Source: Phycisphaeraceae bacterium (lineage in GTDB: Bacteria > Planctomycetota > Phycisphaerae > Phycisphaerales > SM1A02). From it: a stretch of 64,000 nucleotides of DNA. Made by a program: the position numbers and the translations under genes. This document shows positions 1 through 7,692 of this stretch, one piece after another. Under the pieces are notes generated by a model. That model had not been told where the DNA came from, did no database searches, and saw only the letters and a program-made list of their open reading frames with translations. The stretch lies in assembly GCA_019636735.1 (NCBI GenBank), contig JAHBWY010000004.1, positions 372,001 to 436,000 of the forward strand, read 5' to 3'. Position 1 is the stretch's first letter; each line of letters opens with the position of its first letter.

Positions 1-2
1 AG

Positions 3-605
3 GTGACGGTCGATGAGCGCCTCGCGTCGCCCCCGTCGGAAGAGGATCGACTCTCGGAGCGTTACCGGCGCGCATCGGTGATGATCGACTCGGACGATGA
101 GGCGATCCAATCGCTCGCCACGCGCACCCTTCGGTCGCTTCGCCAAGCCGATGACGAGCGCCGCGTCGAGGCGCTGCGAAGCGCTGTCTATCGGCATATC
201 CGGCGCAAGGGGCTCGACTCCGCCTTCGCGACGGCCTCGGAGACGGTCCGGAGTCGATCGGGTGATTGCACCGAACATGCGGTGCTGCTCGCGGCGCTGC
301 TGCGCGCCGAGGGCATTCCTGCCCGCGTCGTCATGGGGCTGGTCTACTGCCAGGAGTTCGCGGGAGAGCGCGATGTCTTCGGCTGGCACATGTGGACGCA
401 GGCGCTGCTTGAGCGCGGATGGGTTGATTTCGATGCGACTCTTCCCGCGGGGCTCGCCTTCCACGGCGGCCACATTGCCAGCGGAGTCAGCGCACTCGAG
501 CATGGCGCGGTCGACTCCGAATGGGTGAACTTGCTTGGCCTGCTCGGAAACCTCCAGATCGAGGTCATCGAGACGGAGCGGCGCGACGGCCGTCGATCGC
601 CATGA
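3..605 (+). CDS. Transglutaminase-like domain protein (5' end probably outside window)
   Basis: The visible 200 residues contain a transglutaminase/cysteine-protease core. A Cys lies in SGDCTEHAVLLAALLR (about residue 88), a His in FGWHMWTQAL (about 128) and an Asp in WVDFDAT (about 142), in the order of the family's catalytic triad. A GTG at base 3 opens the frame, but the protein starts abruptly without a signal peptide, so the true start probably lies upstream of the window. Planctomycete relatives are often envelope proteins that act on peptide or protein amides; the substrate here is unknown. The stop codon overlaps the start of nnrD (ATGA), which suggests translational coupling. Confidence 0.75.
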   Translation: MTVDERLASPPSEEDRLSERYRRASVMIDSDDEAIQSLATRTLRSLRQADDERRVEALRSAVYRHIRRKGLDSAFATASETVRSRSGDCTEHAVLLAALLRAEGIPARVVMGLVYCQEFAGERDVFGWHMWTQALLERGWVDFDATLPAGLAFHGGHIASGVSALEHGAVDSEWVNLLGLLGNLQIEVIETERRDGRRSP

Positions 606-1672
606 TGAACGAGGCGCCACGCTCCCAACGGCCGGCCAAGGAGTCGTTGGCAGCCGACATCGCACCGGCTCTTCGCCCGCCGGAACTGCCCGCGCGCGAC
701 CCGCATGGACACAAGGGAACCTTCGGCACTGTTGTGGTCATCGGCGGACAGGCCGCGGCACCGCGCGTCATGCTGGGCGGGCCCGCCTTGACGGCGCGGG
801 CGGCCTTTCGTGCAGGGTGCGGCTTGGTGGCGCTGGCGATGCCCGAGGCGATCCTGCGCGAAGCGCTCGCGGTGGTTCCCGAGGCGACCGGTGTGGCGCT
901 CCCCTGCGGGGGAGATGGCGCCATCGAACCTGCGCGCGCCGCCGAAGTGATCGATCCGCACCTCACCTCCGCGCAGGCCATTGCCATCGGTCCCGGGTTC
1001 GGCTCGGCGACTCCGCAGCAGCAGGTGGTGATGCGCCTCATCTCCGCGGACCTTCCACCGATGGTCATCGATGCCGATGCGCTCAACTGCCTGAGCGAGG
1101 TTGAACGCTTCGATCTCGACTTCCGAGCGAGCGCGATCCTGACGCCGCACCCGAAGGAGTTCGCGCGACTGGCGCAGCGCCTCGATCTCGGCCTCTCACC
1201 CGACGACGCCATCGAGCCCGCGAGACGACCCGACGCCGCGGCACGGCTCGCGCAGAGGCTCGGTGCCGTGGTCATCCTGAAGGGCGCTCCGACCGTGGTG
1301 AGCGACGGTCTTCGAACTTGGACCGCCAGCACGGTGAACCCGGCGCTCGCAACTGGCGGAAGCGGCGATGTGCTGACCGGAATTGCGGCATCGTTCGTCG
1401 CGCAGTTCCACCGCGCGGGCGTCAAGGCTCCAGTGCCGCGATCGACGGCGAGCGCGGCGACCGGCATCGCACGCCCCGGGTCGGCCTCGAACACGCTCGA
1501 CCTTTTCGAGTGCGCACGGCTCGCCGTTTGGGCGCATGGTCGGGCGGCGGATCATTGGGCAGCGCGGCATGGCAGCGCCGGACTCCTTGCGCACGAGCTG
1601 GCCGACCTTGTCCCCGATGTGCTCGCCGAGGAGCGCCGCTCACCGAGCGGCTTGACCGGCCCCGCTCACTGA
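602..1672 (+). CDS. nnrD: ADP/ATP-dependent NAD(P)H-hydrate dehydratase
   Basis: This enzyme repairs hydrated NAD(P)H by ADP- or ATP-dependent dehydration in the cytoplasm. The 356-residue protein shows the ribokinase-like YjeF C-terminal domain: GTFGTVVVIGG near the N-terminus, AIAIGPGFGSA, VIDADALN, ILTPHPKEFARL, VILKGAPTVVSDG and the catalytic and phosphate-binding ATGGSGDVLTG at about residue 250. The start is one of two adjacent ATGs (602 or 605); 602 overlaps the upstream stop. The NnrE epimerase domain, often fused in front, is absent, so this is the stand-alone dehydratase. The last 7 bases overlap the convergent FG-GAP gene. Confidence 0.93.
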   Translation: MMNEAPRSQRPAKESLAADIAPALRPPELPARDPHGHKGTFGTVVVIGGQAAAPRVMLGGPALTARAAFRAGCGLVALAMPEAILREALAVVPEATGVALPCGGDGAIEPARAAEVIDPHLTSAQAIAIGPGFGSATPQQQVVMRLISADLPPMVIDADALNCLSEVERFDLDFRASAILTPHPKEFARLAQRLDLGLSPDDAIEPARRPDAAARLAQRLGAVVILKGAPTVVSDGLRTWTASTVNPALATGGSGDVLTGIAASFVAQFHRAGVKAPVPRSTASAATGIARPGSASNTLDLFECARLAVWAHGRAADHWAARHGSAGLLAHELADLVPDVLAEERRSPSGLTGPAH

Positions 1673-3498
1673 CACGGGCCCCAACCCCCGAGGACCTGCG
1701 CGATGTCGGCGCCGTTGACCTGACCGTCGCGATTGACATCGCCGGGAATACCGGGCATGCCGGTCGAACCCCAGGCGCCGAGCACGATTGCGAGGTCCGC
1801 TCCATCGATCATGCCATTGTGATTCAAGTCGGCGGCGCAGAGCAATCCTGAGGGAGCAATGGTGATGGTGCGGTTGAGGGCCACATTCGTCAGTGTCGTC
1901 TCGGCGCCGGTCGGCCACCTGACGGTGACTTCCTCCGCCACGGCGGCGGAGCCGAGACCGAAGTGCGCCGAGAACTCGGAAGTCCCGAGGAAGCTCGCAC
2001 CCGCGTCGATCATGCGCACGCGCGTCACGCCGTTGGTCACCACGCGCACCATCGCGCCGATGCCATCGGGGGCGATCCCCGGGGCGCCCTTCGGATCGAG
2101 GAAGACGCGCAGCCACGCCGTCGTCGGCCCATGCTGGAGATCGTTGCGAAGGAGCGTGAGCACTCCGTTGAAGCGGAAGATGAGCACATCCTGGTCGCCG
2201 TCGTTGTCGTAGTCGAAGCGAAGGAGTGCTCGCCCCTTCTGGACGAAGTTGAAGTTGGTGGCCGCGGCGCTCTCGGTGAAGGTCCCGTTGCCGTTGTTCA
2301 GCCAGAGTCGTGCAGGGATGTTGTAGAAGGGGCTGTTCGGCTGCGCATCGCCACCCACCTCGGCGATGTCCTCCCACCCGTCGTGATCGAAGTCGACTCC
2401 GACGGCGCCCCACGCGTAGCCGCCATCGAAGGTGCCCGCGGTGCCGGAGATCTCGGAGAAGGTGTGATTGCCGAGGTTTCGATAGAGCTTGTTGCCCGTC
2501 CAACCGAAGCTCGGCCCATAGATGCTGGTCACATGCCAATCGAGGCGACCATCGTTGTCGATGTCGAGAAGCGCCTGCCCCATGCCATTCTCTTCATCGC
2601 CCGTGCCGCTCGCGTCGGTGACATCGGTGAAGGTGCCGTTGCCGTTGTTGCGGAAGTAGCGGCTGCCGATGAAGCCGCTCACCCCCTTGAAGTCACCGCC
2701 GAGGAGCAGTTCGGGGTAGCCATCGCCATCCATGTCCGCGAATCGCGCGGAGAGCGCCGCCACCGGACCAACGCCGTTGAAGAGGCTGATCGCCTCGGTG
2801 ACATCGGTGAAGGTGCCATCGCCGTTGTTGCGGAAGAGTCGATTGGGAGTGTTGCTCGCGGGGAATCGGAAGCCGCCAACGAAGAGGTCAAGATGACCAT
2901 CGAGGTCGTAGTCACCGAACGCGCAGGTCCACGCGCTCTCGCCGGTCGGGTCGGCGAAGGCGACGCCGGCCTGCGCCGCCACCTCGGTGAAGGTGCCATT
3001 CCCGTTGTTGCGGTAGAGGCGATGGTGCCCGGGACCGAAGACCTGCCCGATGGGTCCGGCGCTCGTGATGAAGATGTCGGGCCAGCCATCGTTGTTGTAG
3101 TCACCCACGGCCACCGACTTTCCGCGATGCGGTCCGGTGATGCCCCACTCCGCCGAGCGATTGGTGAAGGTCCCGTCCCCGTTGTTGATGAACAGACGAT
3201 CGGGAATGTTGTTGTTGCCTCCCGAGAGCATGATGAAGTCCATGTGGCCATCGCGATTGAAGTCACCGATGGCTCCGCCGCCCGCGTACTGGAACTGCAC
3301 GAAGCCCGAGGTGAGATGGCTGGACGCAACGCCCGCCTGAAAGGTCTGGTTCGAGAATGAGAGAAGCGAGGGAGGTTGGGCCACCGCGCCGGTGGTCACG
3401 ATGATCAATCCAGTCATCGCGGCGAGCAGCGCTGGGCCGATGAATGGTCGGCACACAAGCCTTCGGGACAAGGGCATCGAGGCGGAGATTGATCGCAT
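1666..3498 (-). CDS. Secreted FG-GAP/VCBS repeat protein with UnbV (ASPIC) domain and dockerin-like tail
   Basis: The 610-residue exported protein starts with a signal peptide ending near TTGAVAQ. It continues with seven FG-GAP-type calcium-binding blocks (such as GDFNRDGHMDF, GDYNNDGWPDI and ADMDGDGYPEL) that would fold as a beta-propeller. An ASPIC/UnbV-type domain follows (YxxSF-like ASFLGTSEFSAHFGLG, VRWPTG). The C-terminus is two dockerin-like loops, DLNHNGMIDGADLAIVLG and DVNRDGQVNGADIAQVLG, bracketed by Cys. The start at 3498 is chosen because GGAG lies 4 nt upstream; an internal ATG at 3477 has no such site. Its role is unknown; the fold suggests surface or matrix binding. It has a candidate promoter of its own. 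Confidence 0.85.
   Translation of the reverse strand: MRSISASMPLSRRLVCRPFIGPALLAAMTGLIIVTTGAVAQPPSLLSFSNQTFQAGVASSHLTSGFVQFQYAGGGAIGDFNRDGHMDFIMLSGGNNNIPDRLFINNGDGTFTNRSAEWGITGPHRGKSVAVGDYNNDGWPDIFITSAGPIGQVFGPGHHRLYRNNGNGTFTEVAAQAGVAFADPTGESAWTCAFGDYDLDGHLDLFVGGFRFPASNTPNRLFRNNGDGTFTDVTEAISLFNGVGPVAALSARFADMDGDGYPELLLGGDFKGVSGFIGSRYFRNNGNGTFTDVTDASGTGDEENGMGQALLDIDNDGRLDWHVTSIYGPSFGWTGNKLYRNLGNHTFSEISGTAGTFDGGYAWGAVGVDFDHDGWEDIAEVGGDAQPNSPFYNIPARLWLNNGNGTFTESAAATNFNFVQKGRALLRFDYDNDGDQDVLIFRFNGVLTLLRNDLQHGPTTAWLRVFLDPKGAPGIAPDGIGAMVRVVTNGVTRVRMIDAGASFLGTSEFSAHFGLGSAAVAEEVTVRWPTGAETTLTNVALNRTITIAPSGLLCAADLNHNGMIDGADLAIVLGAWGSTGMPGIPGDVNRDGQVNGADIAQVLGGWGPCQ
2276..3192 (-). repeat. Tandem FG-GAP coding repeat (about 180 bp period)
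   Basis: A block reading gtgaaggtgccgttgccg on the + strand recurs with small changes at about 2276, 2627, 2807, 2987 and 3164. Successive copies are 180, 180 and 177 bp apart after a 351 bp step. It encodes NNGNGTFTEV-like turns on the minus strand, so it is a protein-repeat signature of the FG-GAP gene rather than a separate DNA element. Confidence 0.85.
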
Positions 3499-3575
3499 GG
3501 TTCTCCGAGGGGCCGATCGCCAGCACCCGATGGATGAGGCGCATCTCTGAGCGTGACCGGAATGACGGTGCTCCA

Positions 3576-3603
3576 AGGATAGGACCTCACACTCGGCAGT
3601 CCA
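3576..3603 (-). promoter_or_regulatory. Candidate sigma-70 promoter of the FG-GAP gene
   Basis: On the minus strand TGGACT (3603-3598) is followed after 16 nt by TATCCT (3581-3576), about 78 bp upstream of the chosen start. The match is moderate and no computation supports it. It lies back to back with the start of the YhaM-like gene. Confidence 0.35.
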
Positions 3604-3613
3604 GCGCCACGAC

Positions 3614-3619
3614 TACACT
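3614..3619 (+). promoter_or_regulatory. -10 box directly in front of the YhaM-like start (possible leaderless mRNA)
   Basis: TACACT is followed by 6 nt and then the ATG at 3626, so transcription would begin at or next to the start codon. No Shine-Dalgarno sequence is visible. The -35 region is poor. Confidence 0.4.
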
Positions 3620-3625
3620 CGCGTC

Positions 3626-4690
3626 ATGAAGTCACAGCACACCGGCACAGTCGGTGAGGTGGGTCCGCATATTGATCTCCGCGATCTCCGCCCGCAGGTC
3701 TACCTCGATGGCGTCTACGCCCTCGTGAATCCTCAGGTCGGGGTCACGCGCAATCAGAAGCCCTACTTCAAGGCCCTCTTGCGCGATGCCAGCGGCGAGG
3801 TGGCCGTTCGCATGTGGACTTTCGATCCTGAGGACTTCCACGAGGTCTCGCGGACAGGCTTCGTGCATGTTTCCGGGCAGGCTCAGGAGTATGGCGGCCA
3901 GGTCCAGTTGATCGCCGAGTCGATGCGAGCGGTGGAGGTGGACACGGCGGCGCTCGCGAAGCTCCTCCCTTCCACCCGGCACAACATCGACGCGATGTTC
4001 GCCGAGGTGACGCGACTCCTCCAATCGATGCAGCACCCGGCAATGGTGGCGCTCGCGAACCAGTACCTGTCGAACGAATCGCTCGTGCGAGGCTTCAAGC
4101 ACGCGCCCGCCGCCGTCAGCGTGCACCACGCGTGGATCGGTGGCCTGCTCGAGCACACGCTGCAACTGCTCCGTCTGGCCGAGGCGATGCTGCCGCTCTA
4201 CCCCGAACTCAATCGTGATCTGGTGCTCATGGGTCTCTTCCTGCACGATCTCGGCAAGACGGTCGAACTCGAGTGGGAGCGAGGCTTCAACTACACGGCC
4301 GACGGCAATCTCATCGGACACGCCGTGCGCGGTGCCATCTGGCTTCAGGCCTTCGCCGGCGCAGCGGCACGGGAGAGCGGTCATCGTCTCCCCGCCGAAG
4401 CGCTGCGCGTGCTTCAGCACATTGTCATCAGTCACCACGGCAACCCCGAGTTCGGCGCGGTCAAGGTGCCTTCGTCACCGGAGGCGATCTTTGTCTCGGC
4501 GCTCGACAACCTCGACGCGAAGACGGCCATCGCGCTGACCGCGGCCAACCGCAGCAAGGGTGACAGCCATCAGCCGGGCCATGAGTTCACGGAGCGCATC
4601 TGGTCGATCGACACGCGGATCTACCGACCCGATCCTCTCGCGGCGCCGGAAGCGCCCGCCGAGGACCACGCCACGCCTGAGAGCGCGTGA
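3626..4690 (+). CDS. OB-fold plus HD-domain nuclease, YhaM-like 3'-5' exoribonuclease
   Basis: The 354-residue cytoplasmic protein has an N-terminal OB-fold (about residues 15-110; KPYFKALLRDASGEV and VSGQAQEYGGQVQL) followed by a metal-dependent HD domain. The HD domain shows HHAWIGGLLEHTLQ, LFLHDLGKT and a downstream VISHHGNPEFG histidine pair. This architecture is that of YhaM/CBF1-type 3'-5' exoribonucleases, which trim RNA (and single-stranded DNA) from the 3' end. The acidic and Pro-rich C-terminus overlaps the convergent BshC-like gene by 70 bp. The gene lies alone between divergent and convergent neighbours. Confidence 0.82.
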   Translation: MKSQHTGTVGEVGPHIDLRDLRPQVYLDGVYALVNPQVGVTRNQKPYFKALLRDASGEVAVRMWTFDPEDFHEVSRTGFVHVSGQAQEYGGQVQLIAESMRAVEVDTAALAKLLPSTRHNIDAMFAEVTRLLQSMQHPAMVALANQYLSNESLVRGFKHAPAAVSVHHAWIGGLLEHTLQLLRLAEAMLPLYPELNRDLVLMGLFLHDLGKTVELEWERGFNYTADGNLIGHAVRGAIWLQAFAGAAARESGHRLPAEALRVLQHIVISHHGNPEFGAVKVPSSPEAIFVSALDNLDAKTAIALTAANRSKGDSHQPGHEFTERIWSIDTRIYRPDPLAAPEAPAEDHATPESA

Positions 4691-6102
4691 TCGAGCGCCG
4701 CGGGGTCGAAGTAGACGAAGGGCCATGTGCGGTCGCGGGCGAGGTCGATGCTTCGACGCGTCGCCTCGGCTGCGGCGGCCCGTGCTTCGAGGTCGGCGAG
4801 AGCGCCGGCTCGCTCATGCCGCATCGCCTCGAGTTCCCGAAGGAGTTCCTGATACGCGCTGCGCCGCGCCGGTGAACGACGAGGTCGATCGCTGATTGCG
4901 CGGAGGAGCGCCGCCTTGCGAGGTCCGGGGCGAAGCGTGCCAGGTTCACCGCGCGGGACGGGGAGGGGCGAGCCGGGCTGCACGCCCGGAAAAGCGTCGC
5001 TCGCGCCCCGGAGGTCGATGGCTTCGGGGTTCAGGCGCAGTGCCCGCAGTTCCGAGGGCGAAGGCGCATGCTCCGTCGCCTCGCCCTCCGGCGCCAAGGG
5101 CAGTCGAAGGGTGGCGCTCGCAATGTCGACCGGCGGGAGAGTCACGCCGAGCCACTCTCCGAACCACGCTTCCGTCACTCGCTCGTAGCGCTGCGCCCCG
5201 AGTCCATGCACAAAGCGGTCGCAGAGCCCGAGTCGAACCATCGCGCTCAGGAGAAAGGCTCGCGGCAACCAGCGTCGATCGCGCGGCGCCGCCGCGAGGT
5301 CACGCGCCATGACCCGAAGTCGCGCCCCTTCGGCTGACATCGACCAGACCGGCAGCTCCACATCGTCAGCGATCCGCAGCGGGCGCGCTGCGTGCGGATC
5401 AAGGGCGAGCGCCGCATTGAAACTCTCGGCGCAGCGCCGGGGGTTCCTTCGCATCTCATCCACGAGCGCCTTGCCGAACGAGGTCGAGAGGAGGTCGCTG
5501 TCCGCCACGAGATGAGTCGCTCCCACCCACGGCGCCATCAGGGACGAGAGAGCGGCGGCCACCTGCATGGCTGCGTTCGAGGTGTGGCCATGTGGCGCCA
5601 TGCGCCTCGCGGCGACCGAGAGCGCATTCTGCGCAGCAATGAGACCGCAACGCACGGAGAGGAGCGCGGGCTCGGGACCCTCATAGGGTCGGGGCTCAAA
5701 GAGCGCTTGCGCCATGGCCGGTCGGCCGGGAGCGGGCGGCGCAAAGCGATGCGTGACGGCATCGAGGATGCGGCCATCCTCGCTCGCTCGGACGGGAACC
5801 CGAACGAGCGCCGGTTCATAGAGATCGTGATCGACCACGAGATGAACCACCGTTCCATCAGCGCCCGCCAGCCCGCGCGCCAGCGAGAACTTCGCGAGGA
5901 TCCCCGGGTGCCAGAAGAACGCCTGATGTCCGGCGCCGGTGACGACCCTCTCAGGCACCGTCGAGAGGCCGAGTTCCGCGCGGGTCTTCGCGCGCCACTC
6001 GTGCAGTTCAAGGCCGAGAAGACGACCGTGGACCGGCTGGAGTGGTCCCGCCGACACGATCTCGACAACAGGGTGCGTCGAACGATTCTCGTTCAGCAGC
6101 AC
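4621..6102 (-). CDS. Conserved unknown protein with BshC-like features
   Basis: The 493-residue protein contains VVTGAGHQAFFWHPGILAKF and HLVVDHDLYEP near the N-terminus. These resemble the TGQQ...GP...K and EDHD-type segments of BshC, the enzyme that adds cysteine to glucosaminyl-malate in bacillithiol synthesis. The middle holds FVHGLGAQRYERVTEAWFG, and the C-terminus has a coiled-coil region rich in Glu, Arg and Ala (about residues 415-460). The resemblance is remembered pattern, not an alignment, so I do not assign a reaction. The GTG start overlaps the glycosyltransferase stop by 10 bp, so the two are coupled. The tail overlaps the convergent nuclease gene by 70 bp. Confidence 0.6.
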   Translation of the reverse strand: MLLNENRSTHPVVEIVSAGPLQPVHGRLLGLELHEWRAKTRAELGLSTVPERVVTGAGHQAFFWHPGILAKFSLARGLAGADGTVVHLVVDHDLYEPALVRVPVRASEDGRILDAVTHRFAPPAPGRPAMAQALFEPRPYEGPEPALLSVRCGLIAAQNALSVAARRMAPHGHTSNAAMQVAAALSSLMAPWVGATHLVADSDLLSTSFGKALVDEMRRNPRRCAESFNAALALDPHAARPLRIADDVELPVWSMSAEGARLRVMARDLAAAPRDRRWLPRAFLLSAMVRLGLCDRFVHGLGAQRYERVTEAWFGEWLGVTLPPVDIASATLRLPLAPEGEATEHAPSPSELRALRLNPEAIDLRGASDAFPGVQPGSPLPVPRGEPGTLRPGPRKAALLRAISDRPRRSPARRSAYQELLRELEAMRHERAGALADLEARAAAAEATRRSIDLARDRTWPFVYFDPAALDHALSGVAWSSAGASGAARGSGR

Positions 6103-6842
6103 ATCAGGCCCTCGCTCGCCTGCGCCGGAAGACGACTGCCGCAGCGGCGAAGCTCGCGATGAAGCGTGCAGCGATAGGCCGCCAGCCGACGCTCCGGATC
6201 ATCCAGCGGGCCACCGAATGTGCGATTGGGATCGTTGTAGATGAGTCGCACTGGGATCTCGCGAATGCGAAGCCCCGCGGCGACCGCCTGCACCCAGAAC
6301 TGCATGGGGAAGTCGTAGCCGTCCACATCGAGTGCGAGCGCCGAACAGGCGTCGACGCGATACGCCTTGAATCCGCAGAAGGCATCGGTGAGTGAGGTGC
6401 CGAGCCGCTCATTCACCTCGCGCGTGATGAGCGAGTTGATGGTGCGGCGATCGGGAGGTGGTGAGTCGTCATCGGCGTGGGGGGCGAGGTAACGGCTGCC
6501 CGAGATGACATCGGCCGAGTCCTCCTCGAGCGCCTGCACGAAGAGGGGGATTGCCGCCGGCTCATGCTGCTCATCGCAATCCATGGTGATGACCCAGTCG
6601 TAGCCGTCAACACGGGCCCAGCGAAGGATGTCCTGCATGGAGCGCCCATAGCCGCGGTTCTCCGCGTGGCGGATCACCTCCACGCGATGGCGAGCCAGCA
6701 GGAGTGGAGTGTCATCGGTGGAACCGTCGTCGATCACCAGAACATCGCGCGCCAGTCGGCGGACTTCGGTGAGCACTCGATCGATGCTGGCCGCCTCGTT
6801 GAACACGGGAATCGCCAGGAGAATGCGCGAGCGATCGGTCAT
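6093..6842 (-). CDS. Family 2 glycosyltransferase (polyprenyl-phosphate sugar synthase-like)
   Basis: The 249-residue protein has a GT-A fold. ILLAIPVFNEAASIDRVL opens it, followed by DVLVIDDGSTDDT, an RGYGRSMQ-like turn, VITMDCDEQHEP (the DxD-like metal site) and VISGSRYL. It has no long membrane segments, which fits the cytoplasmic transferases that charge a lipid phosphate with a sugar or extend a glycan; the donor cannot be read. A C-terminal basic stretch may associate with the membrane. It is the third gene of a leftward set after a secreted protein and a lipoprotein, and it overlaps the BshC-like gene. Confidence 0.85.
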   Translation of the reverse strand: MTDRSRILLAIPVFNEAASIDRVLTEVRRLARDVLVIDDGSTDDTPLLLARHRVEVIRHAENRGYGRSMQDILRWARVDGYDWVITMDCDEQHEPAAIPLFVQALEEDSADVISGSRYLAPHADDDSPPPDRRTINSLITREVNERLGTSLTDAFCGFKAYRVDACSALALDVDGYDFPMQFWVQAVAAGLRIREIPVRLIYNDPNRTFGGPLDDPERRLAAYRCTLHRELRRCGSRLPAQASEGLMCC

Positions 6843-6888
6843 GGGTGCCTTTCTGAGCGCCGAAGGGAGCGCTGCATGAGCGAACGGA

Positions 6889-7692
6889 TCAGGGTAGGGG
6901 GGTGGTTCGCGTCATGACGCGCGAAGATTCGCGCGGAATGAGACCCAAAACCACGATCCGTTCATGCTCCTCCTCGGCGACCGGACCGACCCCCGGAAGA
7001 ATCCACCGGGTCGTGCGAACTTCCGCCTCGGCGAAACGAAGTTTGGCATGGAAGTGAATCTCCACGCGCTTGCAGGCGAGTTCCCCCAGCCCGGTCCTGA
7101 TGGTCTCGTCGGCGGTGAACTGGAGGCGACGCGTCGCCGTGCCCCGGTCCCTCTCCCGACCGCTCTTCCCCATCGCCTCGACCACCATATCCGCGTTCCC
7201 TTCGACGACGCCGCTGGGCGCCACGGTGGCGCTCGCGACGAGAAGTGGCGGTGAGAAGCGGCTGACGGCCTCATCGCGATGGGCGTCGGTCGAAGGCATG
7301 GTCGTGATCGACTTCCCAACGCCGAGAAGGTGGAGCGTCTGGTCGGCGCCTTCGTGAACCTTGACTGCGCCCGCGGAGGCGTTGACGAGCTCGCTGCGCA
7401 CGGTGAGCGTCTCTCCCGGTGCGCCGGCACCAGGCCCCTTGGCCAAGAGAATGGTCCACTCCACTTCGTCATCGATCGGTGGCAGGAGATCGCCACCTCT
7501 GACTTCTGCCGTTGGCGGCCCGGATGAAAGCACTTCGAATCCGGGGGCGATCTCGACGGCTGCGCCGCCGACCGGCGATGCTCGCTCGCTGCGGAGTTGA
7601 TCACCACCCGCGCAGGACATGAGGCCTGCACCGAGGCAGGTGACCCAGAGCAAGAGAACAACTCGGGTGACAATCGTGACTCGATGGCTCAT
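6889..7692 (-). CDS. Putative lipoprotein of unknown function
   Basis: The 267-residue protein starts with a hydrophobic signal (VVLLLWVTCLGAGLMSC). The lipobox GLMSC would place an acylated Cys near residue 27, anchoring the protein to a membrane on the periplasmic side. The rest looks like a beta-rich soluble domain (EWTILLAKGPGAGAPGETL, VRTTRWILPGVGPV). I do not recognise the family. ATGA overlap with the preceding secreted protein gene suggests that the two are made together. The 46 bp gap to the glycosyltransferase is consistent with one operon. Confidence 0.7.
   Translation of the reverse strand: MSHRVTIVTRVVLLLWVTCLGAGLMSCAGGDQLRSERASPVGGAAVEIAPGFEVLSSGPPTAEVRGGDLLPPIDDEVEWTILLAKGPGAGAPGETLTVRSELVNASAGAVKVHEGADQTLHLLGVGKSITTMPSTDAHRDEAVSRFSPPLLVASATVAPSGVVEGNADMVVEAMGKSGRERDRGTATRRLQFTADETIRTGLGELACKRVEIHFHAKLRFAEAEVRTTRWILPGVGPVAEEEHERIVVLGLIPRESSRVMTRTTPLP

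Noticed and set aside
2276..3192. Regularly spaced repeats resembling a CRISPR array
   Set aside because: The period is about 180 bp, copies are imperfect and they fall in frame as FG-GAP turns of a protein.
1963..3360. A 465-codon open frame on the + strand opposite the FG-GAP gene
   Set aside because: It is antisense to a protein with clear repeats, a signal peptide and an UnbV domain. The frame stays open because of high GC content and repeats.
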